Position numbers and translations under genes: made by a program. A stretch of DNA of 9,934 bases, taken from assembly GCA_020355985.1 (NCBI GenBank), contig CP070628.1, forward strand, positions 1,147,561 to 1,157,494, written 5' to 3'. The stretch comes from Nitrospirota bacterium. Lineage in GTDB: Bacteria; Nitrospirota; Nitrospiria; Nitrospirales; UBA8639. The notes beneath the pieces were generated by a model. It worked only from the letters and a program-made list of their open reading frames with translations. It made no database searches and had not been told where the DNA came from. Below are positions 1-5,454 of this stretch, piece by piece (the first letter of the stretch is position 1; every line of letters starts with the position of its first letter).

Positions 1-1
1 A

Positions 2-958
2 ACGGCCGTTCGGGTTAAAAAATTAATTGAAGAAAATCAAACCGAGCCCTGTAATTTTGGTGTGGTATCTAATCCGGAGTTTCTTCGCGAAGGATCCGCA
101 ATTGAAGACTTTATGCGGCCCAATCGAGTCGTGATTGGTGCCGATAGCCAGGCATCGGTGGCGATTATGAAGGATCTGTATCGCCCCTTATATCTGTTGG
201 ATGCTCCGGTGGTTATTACCGATATTCCAACAGCGGAGGTCATTAAATACGCGTCAAACGTGTTTTTGGCCACCAAAATATCCTTCATCAATGAAATGGC
301 CAATTTGTGCGAGTTGGTTGGTGCCGATGTCCAGATGGTATCCAAAGGAATGGGGTTGGATAAGCGCATTGGCTCAAAATTTTTGCATGCTGGACCAGGC
401 TACGGAGGGTCTTGTTTTGGAAAAGATACTGCAGCACTGATCAACATCGGGACCGAAGCTGGTTATGAAATGAAGGTGGCGAAGGCGACGAAGCAGGTTA
501 ATGAAGACCAAAAGTCCAGGATAGTCAAAAAAATTCAGATGGCCCTGGGGGATTTGAAGGGAAAAACAATTGGATTGTTAGGCTTAGCGTTCAAACCCAA
601 TACCGACGATATCCGGGATTCTCCAGCTCTATCCATTGCGGGGGAACTTATTAAGGCAGGGGCCACGGTGCGGACGTATGACCCAGAAGCGTTAGAAGAG
701 TCTATGAAGGTGTTGCCGGATATGATTCCCTGTCAAGATGCTTATCAGACTGTTGAGGGAGTTGATGCCATTGTCTTGGTCACGGAGTGGAACCAATTTC
801 GAAATCTTGATTTCGAACAGATTCGATCAAAGGTCAAATCCCCAATCTTTATCGACCTTCGGAATGTCTATGAACCACAGCGAATGGCCGAACAGGGATT
901 TTATTATGTGTCGGTAGGGCGAAAATCTGCTGGAACCAACCCCTTAAAACAGGGATAA
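2..958 (+). CDS. ugd: UDP-glucose 6-dehydrogenase, 5'-truncated by window edge
   Basis: Oxidises UDP-glucose to UDP-glucuronate with two NAD+, feeding exopolysaccharide and nucleotide-sugar synthesis in the cytoplasm. The open frame runs in from the left edge (TAVRVKKLIEEN...) and 318 residues are visible. The family is usually about 430-450 residues, so roughly 110-130 are missing, including the N-terminal NAD-binding Rossmann fold. Visible family marks are NPEFLREGSAI, the ATKISFINEMAN helix with the conserved Lys and Asn, the GPGYGGSCFGKDT active-site loop with the catalytic Cys codon at 413-415, and the C-terminal UDP-binding domain beginning near KGKTIGLLGLAFKPNTDDIRDSP. The active-site loop reads Cys-Phe-Gly-Lys-Asp where most relatives have Cys-Phe-Pro-Lys-Asp. 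An internal ATG at 62 lies inside the conserved domain and is not the start. The gene converges on the HEAT operon with only 23 bp between stop codons. The call is very secure; UDP-mannose-type dehydrogenases are less likely given the GGSCF.KD and FKPNTDD sequences. Confidence 0.95.
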   Translation, partial: TAVRVKKLIEENQTEPCNFGVVSNPEFLREGSAIEDFMRPNRVVIGADSQASVAIMKDLYRPLYLLDAPVVITDIPTAEVIKYASNVFLATKISFINEMANLCELVGADVQMVSKGMGLDKRIGSKFLHAGPGYGGSCFGKDTAALINIGTEAGYEMKVAKATKQVNEDQKSRIVKKIQMALGDLKGKTIGLLGLAFKPNTDDIRDSPALSIAGELIKAGATVRTYDPEALEESMKVLPDMIPCQDAYQTVEGVDAIVLVTEWNQFRNLDFEQIRSKVKSPIFIDLRNVYEPQRMAEQGFYYVSVGRKSAGTNPLKQG

Positions 959-999
959 GCAAGCAGGGTTTCCATACTCCTCTACTTCCGCTTATACCC
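952..999. repeat. Inverted repeat spanning the convergent ends of ugd and the HEAT operon
   Basis: GGGATAAGC (952-960) can pair with GCTTATACCC (990-999) with one bulged base and a 29-nt loop. The two convergent stop codons (956-958 and 982-984) fall in the left arm and the loop. It might slow transcription from both sides, but there is no T-tract, so it is not called a terminator. Confidence 0.25.
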
Positions 1000-1650
1000 C
1001 ATTCGATCGAGCACTTTCATAATGCGCTTTTGCAAGCGCTCGTCGGCTTCACCTAAGGCTTGGGCTAAAGGTTCCACGGCAGGTTTCCCGATTTTTCGCA
1101 AAATTTCCGTTGCGGATTGCCGAAGGTCATCTTCTTCTTCTACCAACAGCGGCACGACGTCAAGAACGCATGGTGCACCAATCTTAATGAGCGCTTCATA
1201 GGCGCGCTGACGGACATCACCGACTTCATCACTCAGCATTTCCACTAGGGGCTTCACGGCCGCTTCGACCCGAAGTTCCCCAAGAACTTCAATAGCATGT
1301 TTTCGGTTGAGCCAATGTGTATCGGCTAAGTCCAGCAGGGCAGCATCTGCCGCTGCGACATTCGGATCTTTGGAGCGAATACGAAAACTTTTGACAATAC
1401 GTTTTCCGTCTTCTTCAACGACTCGAAGTGTGGCGCCGTCGCCAATTTTGATTTTGTGTAAATCCTCAACAGCTTCTTCCCCGACGTCCAAGAGGACAGT
1501 TTTCCCGTCGTAGGCCAACAACTCAACTTCGATTTGGTTGGTCTCGAGATTGATCATCGAGACTTTTTCGGTCACAAGATTAAATCCATCTTTCTTCGTG
1601 CCCGATTTCGGGCCGATGGAAATGAGTTTTGCTGGTGCTTCATTTGCCAT
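982..1650 (-). CDS. HEAT-repeat protein with beta-rich N-terminal domain (fourth gene of HEAT operon)
   Basis: A 222-residue protein in two parts. Residues about 8-95 alternate short beta-type stretches (KVSMINLETNQIEVELLAYDGK, TVLLDVGEE, ATLRVVEEDGKRIVKSFRIRS) and look like a small beta-barrel or PilZ/OB-like fold; no family is recognised. Residues about 104-222 hold roughly three to four E-Z-type HEAT repeats (WLNRKHAIEVLGELRVEAAVKPLVEML, DVRQRAYEALIKIG, DLRQSATEILRKIGKPAVEPLAQAL) and end in VLDRMGYKRK, which resembles the LGWxP endings of its neighbours. The start ATG is preceded by AAGGA with a rather long 12-nt spacer. It lies 59 bp downstream of the previous HEAT gene, the largest gap in the operon, and no convincing internal promoter is seen there. 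No signal peptide or membrane segment is visible, so it is probably cytoplasmic. It likely acts by protein-protein contact, with the N-terminal domain giving it a role the pure-HEAT neighbours lack. Function unknown. Confidence 0.85.
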   Translation of the reverse strand: MANEAPAKLISIGPKSGTKKDGFNLVTEKVSMINLETNQIEVELLAYDGKTVLLDVGEEAVEDLHKIKIGDGATLRVVEEDGKRIVKSFRIRSKDPNVAAADAALLDLADTHWLNRKHAIEVLGELRVEAAVKPLVEMLSDEVGDVRQRAYEALIKIGAPCVLDVVPLLVEEEDDLRQSATEILRKIGKPAVEPLAQALGEADERLQKRIMKVLDRMGYKRK

Positions 1651-1709
1651 AATAATGGTGTATCCTTAAGTATAAAGTGAACAGAACAAAAAGACTTAAC
1701 GAATGATTT

Positions 1710-2477
1710 CTACTTTGAAGAACTCGGGGTCCAGCCCAAACTCGAGAGGGCGCCCTCTACCGTATCACGCACCATTTCATTCTCATCTTCCAGCAAGGGC
1801 ACTAAAGGATCGATGGCTCGGGTATCTTTTAAACGTGCCAGTGATTCTGCGGCATTGCGACGAACTAACCAGTCTTCATCGGCCAATGACTCAATCAGTG
1901 GATCCAATGATTGAGGGTCGCCAATTTTCCCCAACGCTTCGGCGGCATGCCGCCTGACAATCCAGTTTGAGGCATGCAGCCCTTCGACTAAAGCCGTGGT
2001 GGCTCGTGAATCCCCAAGTTTTTTTAACACTCTTGCCGCATCTTCCCGTAGTGTCGCATCCATCAAGGCATCGATTAACCCAGGGACCGCGTCAGGGTGT
2101 CCGATGCGTTCGAGGGCCCAAATGGCTGCAGTTCGCACTCCACCGTCCTTATCATGACGCAGGGCATGAATAAGTGGTTCCACAGACTTATGCGCACGAA
2201 GCTTACCAAGGGCATTAGCGGCCTGTTCTCGGACCGACCATTCTTCATCATCCTTGAGGGCTTCGAGAAGCGGATCAATGGCAGGTTCTCCAATTTGTAC
2301 CAATGCGCTGGTGGCAGCCTCGCGAATCACACAGTCGTCTTCTAAAAACATATCAATCAGCTTCGGGATCGCCTCCGCCCCAACTTCTCCTAAGCGAGAG
2401 GCGGCATGATCCCGTAGTGATTCATTGTCATCCCGAAGAGCTGATAACAAAGGATCTACTTGATTTTGTTTCGTCAT
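1710..2477 (-). CDS. HEAT-repeat protein, 255 aa (third gene of HEAT operon)
   Basis: Almost the whole protein is eight tandem HEAT repeats of about 28-32 residues, of the E-Z/PBS-lyase type: each follows the pattern (V/I)xPLIxxLxDxxxxVRxxAAxALGxIGDPxA. Clear units begin at VDPLLSAL, IPKLIDMF, IDPLLEAL, VEPLIHAL, VPGLIDAL, TTALVEGL, LDPLIESL and IDPLVPLL. The fifth unit (GLIDALMDATLREDAARVLKKLGDSRA) is a short variant lacking the usual Asp-x-x-Trp segment. The protein ends SSLGWTPSSSK. The start ATG follows AAAGGAG with good spacing, and this ribosome binding site overlaps the last codons of the upstream gene, whose stop lies 6 bp away, so the two are probably translated from one message. There is no signal peptide, membrane segment or catalytic motif. 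The likely role is a cytoplasmic scaffold or binding solenoid. Relation to bilin lyases is only at the level of the repeat, and no phycobilisome genes are seen. Confidence 0.88.
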   Translation of the reverse strand: MTKQNQVDPLLSALRDDNESLRDHAASRLGEVGAEAIPKLIDMFLEDDCVIREAATSALVQIGEPAIDPLLEALKDDEEWSVREQAANALGKLRAHKSVEPLIHALRHDKDGGVRTAAIWALERIGHPDAVPGLIDALMDATLREDAARVLKKLGDSRATTALVEGLHASNWIVRRHAAEALGKIGDPQSLDPLIESLADEDWLVRRNAAESLARLKDTRAIDPLVPLLEDENEMVRDTVEGALSSLGWTPSSSK

Positions 2478-2483
2478 ACTGTC

Positions 2484-3575
2484 TTACTCCTTTCCAGCCC
2501 AAGCTTCTTCATCCATCTCCATTTGTGCAGTGGCGGCTTCCAGTTTGTCAAGGATCACCCCAGAATTATAGGAAATCAGGCCATCCCGGTCGGTTTTTAA
2601 TCGTTTAAACAGGTCGGCATGTGGTCTCAAGACTTCGACATCTTTGACTTTTTCTAGCGCTTCCACGGCCAAAATGCGAAGAGGACGAATGGGAATGACC
2701 TCAATAAACAATTCGACTGGCCGTGGATCACCAATGAGTCCCAAGGATTTCAAAGCATGTTCTTTGACACCCGTATCTTTATCGGACCGCAGGCGCTCCA
2801 TCAGAGGTTCTACTGCTCTCACATCACCAATTTTACCTAAGGTATCTGCCGCAGCTTCTCGCACGATCCAGTCATCATCTTCCAAATATTCCAGCAAAAT
2901 TTCGACTGCGGGTCGACCAATGCGGTGCATTTGGATGACAGTTTCTTGCCGCACACCTTCCTTTAATTCAGACTCATCCACGTCTCGTAAATCATCGAGG
3001 AGTTGTTCAATGCGATCCCGGATTGCACCGAGTTTGCGCAAGGTATCCGTTGCGAGATCACGGAGATTAGGGTCTGCCATGGCATCCACGAATGCATCAG
3101 CCGAACGGGGGTCCAGTAATTGGGCCAAAATTTCGGCGGCTCGTTGGCGAATGGCTTCATCAGGGTCACGGAGTCGTTCAGAAAGCGGTCCTATGGATGT
3201 TGGAATGACCCCTAATAGTGCGGTGACGCGTTCTTTAATCCGGTCATCACCTAAATGCTCCAACAGCGCGGCTGCCGTGGGCTCGTCTAAAACACCAGCC
3301 AAGTGTTCAAGCGCTTCCATGGTGGTCTGACGAACCTGGTCGTCCTCGTCTTTCATAAGGCCCGCCAGGGCTAGACCAGCTCGAGGATCCCCCAATCGTG
3401 CCAACATTCTGATTGCTTCGATTTTATAATGAGTTGTTCCCTGACCAATAGCTTGAATAATGGCTTCAACCGCTTTAGGTCCACCCTTCATACAGGTGGA
3501 TGTGGCTCGCATTCGTCGCCAATCTTCCTCGTGGTCCAGCTCAGAAATGATGGTTTCGAATGTTTCTTTTGGCAT
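2484..3575 (-). CDS. HEAT-repeat protein, 363 aa (second gene of HEAT operon)
   Basis: A 363-residue HEAT solenoid with about ten repeats, more divergent than its neighbours. Good units are AVEAIIQAIGQGTTHYKIEAIRMLARLGDPRA, GLALAGLMKDEDDQVRQTTMEALEHLAG, SIGPLSERLRDPDEAIRQRAAEILAQLLDPRS, VEILLEYLEDDDWIVREAAADTLGKIGDVRA and VEPLMERLRSDKDTGVKEHALKSLGLIGDPRP. Residues about 185-215 (RDRIEQLLDDLRDVDESELKEGVRQETV) break the repeat pattern with a long, highly charged helix. The C-terminus is an acidic tail (MEMDEEAWAGKE) rather than the LGWxP ending of the neighbouring solenoids. The start lies 14 bp downstream of the preceding gene's stop and has no recognisable Shine-Dalgarno sequence, so translation is probably coupled to the upstream gene. 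No signal peptide or transmembrane segment. A protein-binding scaffold role is inferred from the fold; the partner is unknown. Confidence 0.87.
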   Translation of the reverse strand: MPKETFETIISELDHEEDWRRMRATSTCMKGGPKAVEAIIQAIGQGTTHYKIEAIRMLARLGDPRAGLALAGLMKDEDDQVRQTTMEALEHLAGVLDEPTAAALLEHLGDDRIKERVTALLGVIPTSIGPLSERLRDPDEAIRQRAAEILAQLLDPRSADAFVDAMADPNLRDLATDTLRKLGAIRDRIEQLLDDLRDVDESELKEGVRQETVIQMHRIGRPAVEILLEYLEDDDWIVREAAADTLGKIGDVRAVEPLMERLRSDKDTGVKEHALKSLGLIGDPRPVELFIEVIPIRPLRILAVEALEKVKDVEVLRPHADLFKRLKTDRDGLISYNSGVILDKLEAATAQMEMDEEAWAGKE

Positions 3576-3589
3576 TGAATTTCAGTTAG

Positions 3590-4681
3590 TTAGAGGCGAA
3601 TTTGTCCCGGGCGCCATCCAAGATGGGAGAGGGATTCCAACACATGCCGACGCAGATTGTCATTCTTTGTGGTTTTCAACAGTTGTAATAGGGGCGTCTT
3701 AGCGGGAGAACCAAAGTGCGTCAAGGCTTCTGCGGCCTCTTGGCGAAGCAATGTGCTGTGCAAGGCCTGGATAAGAACTGGAATTGCCTGAGGATCCCCA
3801 ATTTGGGCCAGAGCCTTGACGGCAGCCTCTAAGGGTGGAAGCTCTTCTTTGTATTTTGGGTCGGTACAGCCTTCCATGCGGTCTTCGTACGCATCTGCTG
3901 GAAGAGATTTGACAAGGGCAATTAAATGCGGAAGGGCTTCCACAGCGCGCAAATTTCCTAGGGCTTCAATGGCTTTAATCTGCAAAGAAGGTGTAGTGAG
4001 GCAATCCAACAACAAGGGAAGAGCATGGGCATCACCAACCTGCCCCAAGGCACGAACGGCATCCTGCCTGACGGCAGTGTCAGGATCGTTTGCCACAAGA
4101 TTCATCAAGGGGGCCACAGCAACCTGAGGCTTTAAGAGTGACAAGGCCTCAACGGCGCGCAACCGAACTCTCCAATTGGGTTCCTGTAATCCGTTGAGGA
4201 GTGGGGGAATACTGGCTTCACCAATGGCCTGAATAGTGCGACAGGCTTCTTCTCGTACAGCCGGAACTTTATCTTGAAGGAGAAGGATCAGGGTATTTAC
4301 CGAACGCGGGTCTTTAATTCGGATAAGTCCTTTTGCGGCGGACATGCGTACAATCCAATTGGGATTCAATAGGGCCGAGAGTAACGGTTCCAAGACTTGC
4401 TCATCCGCAATAGTCGCGAGAATAGAGGCTGCAGTTTCTTGAACTTGAAGGTTGGGGTCATTGAGACAAAAACCCAAAGACAGGATTGCCGGTTGACCCA
4501 AAGTGGTTAAAGAGGCTGCCGCGGCTTCCCGAACGGCCCGGTCTGAATCTCGGAGAGATCGGATCAATGGCTGAACGCTTCGAGGATCTTGAAATTGGCC
4601 GAGAGCCGCCGCCGCATCTTCCCGGATACCCCAATCCTCATCATCCAACGCCGCAATATGTTCAGCTACTGAATCAGCCAT
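3590..4681 (-). CDS. HEAT-repeat protein with inserted cysteine loop, 363 aa (first gene of HEAT operon)
   Basis: An 11-repeat E-Z-type HEAT solenoid (units start VAEHIAAL, VQPLIRSL, ILSLGFCL, LEPLLSAL, VNTLILLL, IPPLLNGL, AVAPLMNL, LPLLLDCL, LPHLIALV, IPVLIQAL, KTPLLQLL) ending HLGWRPGQIRL. The ninth repeat is interrupted at residues about 259-281 by a loop (ADAYEDRMEGCTDPKYKEE) carrying Met-Glu-Gly-Cys272. The partial HEAT protein at the right edge has a comparable loop in the matching repeat. Repeats eight and ten are the short variant without the Asp-x-x-Trp segment. It is the promoter-proximal gene of the four-gene operon. The ATG has no close Shine-Dalgarno; an AAAAGGA lies about 27 nt upstream, better placed for a non-canonical ATT codon in the same frame 21 nt before the ATG, so the exact start is a little uncertain. 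No signal peptide or membrane segment. Biochemical role unknown; a scaffold, or a lyase-like activity using the loop cysteine, are both possible. Confidence 0.87.
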   Translation of the reverse strand: MADSVAEHIAALDDEDWGIREDAAAALGQFQDPRSVQPLIRSLRDSDRAVREAAAASLTTLGQPAILSLGFCLNDPNLQVQETAASILATIADEQVLEPLLSALLNPNWIVRMSAAKGLIRIKDPRSVNTLILLLQDKVPAVREEACRTIQAIGEASIPPLLNGLQEPNWRVRLRAVEALSLLKPQVAVAPLMNLVANDPDTAVRQDAVRALGQVGDAHALPLLLDCLTTPSLQIKAIEALGNLRAVEALPHLIALVKSLPADAYEDRMEGCTDPKYKEELPPLEAAVKALAQIGDPQAIPVLIQALHSTLLRQEAAEALTHFGSPAKTPLLQLLKTTKNDNLRRHVLESLSHLGWRPGQIRL

Positions 4682-4735
4682 ATAGGTGAAGGCCTGAGAA
4701 ATGGTTCAAGGTCCTTTTCTAATTCCGGAAGAGCA

Positions 4736-4754
4736 TTTTCCCCCTTAGGGAAAA
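4736..4754. repeat. Perfect 7-bp inverted repeat in HEAT operon leader
   Basis: TTTTCCC (4736-4742) and GGGAAAA (4748-4754) are separated by 5 bp. On the minus strand this falls between the candidate promoter and the first HEAT gene, so it would fold as a hairpin in the leader RNA or serve as a DNA dyad for a regulator. No T-tract follows on either strand, so it is not a standard intrinsic terminator. Confidence 0.5.
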
Positions 4755-4765
4755 CCCGAATGTCG

Positions 4766-4795
4766 ACGTTAGCACACGATTTTTTTTGCGGTCAA
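4766..4795 (-). promoter_or_regulatory. Candidate sigma-70-type promoter for the HEAT operon
   Basis: On the minus strand TTGACC (4790-4795) is followed after 18 nt by TAACGT (4766-4771). The -35 matches 5 of 6 consensus positions but the -10 only 3 of 6. The spacer holds an A8 tract. It lies about 85 bp upstream of the first HEAT gene, in the only sizeable gap before the operon. Suggestive only. Confidence 0.3.
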
Positions 4796-4837
4796 TCTGC
4801 CAGAAGGGGGATGTCGGAAGGAAGGAGGTTGGACAAG

Positions 4838-5203
4838 TTAAATAGATCGAAAAACGGCCAAAAGGTCACTCAGCGTCAACATTTTAACTCGCAAAATTTC
4901 CCGTTCCTCATGAAGTATGCGGGACTGGTCGGCACTGTCAGGATTTTTCAGAAAATTCTGACACATGGCAGTTACGCGTTGAAATTCGGCTTCGGCCTTG
5001 GCCTTCACCACACGGTTAGTGGTTAATAATTCAACTACTTGGTCATGAGTCGTCGCTAAATGTTTTTGAAATTCCTGTTCGGGAAGGGAGAGTCGGTGTT
5101 CCTCATCTAAGCATCGATCAATATATTGGCCGAGAAACACATAAAATCGGAGCACCGTTTCGGTCATGGTAATGTGGGGCGGGTTCAAATTTTCTTCAGA
5201 CAT
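4838..5203 (-). CDS. Small helical protein of unknown function, 121 aa
   Basis: The ATG at 5201-5203 (MSEENLNPPHITMTETVLRFYVFLGQ...) is chosen over an in-frame ATG 21 codons upstream. It has AAAAGAG about 6 nt in front, and the extra upstream residues (MRLWRSLWPYRHGSLSRKRVP) look non-coding. The 121 residues are predicted mostly helical and charged, with helices around TETVLRFYVFLGQYIDRCLDEEHRLS, EQEFQKHLATTHDQVVELL, RVVKAKAEAEFQRVTAMCQNFL and ILHEEREILRVKMLTLSDLLAVFRS, compatible with a helical bundle or coiled coil. No signal peptide, membrane segment or catalytic motif. I do not recognise a family. It lies 156 bp before the HEAT operon on the same strand, so it could be the first gene of a longer transcript, though a candidate promoter lies between them. 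It could equally belong to the osmoprotection module, being downstream of the transporter on the same strand. Confidence 0.7.
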   Translation of the reverse strand: MSEENLNPPHITMTETVLRFYVFLGQYIDRCLDEEHRLSLPEQEFQKHLATTHDQVVELLTTNRVVKAKAEAEFQRVTAMCQNFLKNPDSADQSRILHEEREILRVKMLTLSDLLAVFRSI

Positions 5204-5297
5204 CGGAACTCTTTTCCGAGATAAGCTGCCATGGCGGTAAGGCCAGAGCGACCTCCACAATCTCAACAGTTATCATTATGGGTTCAAGTGTAACGCA

Positions 5298-5363
5298 CTA
5301 TCCATATCAACGCCTTGCCCGGCCAGCCTAAACCTAATTGAGGTTTGTTAAAAGTATGGATAG
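5298..5363. repeat. Nested inverted repeats between the transporter and the small helical protein
   Basis: An outer perfect 9-bp pair, CTATCCATA (5298-5306) and TATGGATAG (5355-5363), encloses an inner 6-bp pair, AAACCT (5330-5335) and AGGTTT (5341-5346), with a 5-bp loop. The stretch 5204-5454 otherwise holds no gene I can support. On the minus strand it falls downstream of the transporter stop and upstream of the small gene. There is no U-tract beside the outer stem, so a simple rho-independent terminator is unlikely. It could be a structured mRNA spacer, a processing site or a regulator binding site. Confidence 0.45.
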
Positions 5364-5454
5364 GGGACATAGTAGGTTGAACAAGGTTAGCGGGAAAAGT
5401 GAATAAAATCTATAGGGAAATTAAAAAAATGTGTGAGTCGTTGTTGCCTGGAGC

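Noticed and set aside
1669..1674. TATACT (minus strand) as a -10 box for an internal promoter before the 222-aa HEAT gene
   Set aside because: Transcription would begin after the gene's own AAGGA ribosome binding site, and no -35 is present at the right distance.
2644..3330. Long 228-codon open frame on the plus strand opposite a HEAT gene
   Set aside because: Ser/Arg-rich composition typical of an antisense shadow; the minus-strand frame has clear HEAT repeats.
1710..4681. Periodic DNA similarity of about 90 bp in the HEAT genes, as a possible CRISPR or satellite array
   Set aside because: The period is the length of a HEAT repeat and the similarity is at the protein level within open frames.
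982..4681. Assignment of the HEAT genes as phycocyanobilin lyases (cpcE/cpcF)
   Set aside because: The repeat type is shared with those lyases, but there is no phycobiliprotein gene nearby and the wider architecture differs.
5204..5266. Extended start for the small helical protein (21 extra residues)
   Set aside because: The extension is Trp/Arg-rich and not protein-like, and the internal ATG at 5203 has the better ribosome binding site.
5321..5337. Sigma-54-like GG/GC pair on the minus strand (TGGCCGGGCAAGGC)
   Set aside because: The GG to GC spacing is one base short and the flanking consensus is poor.
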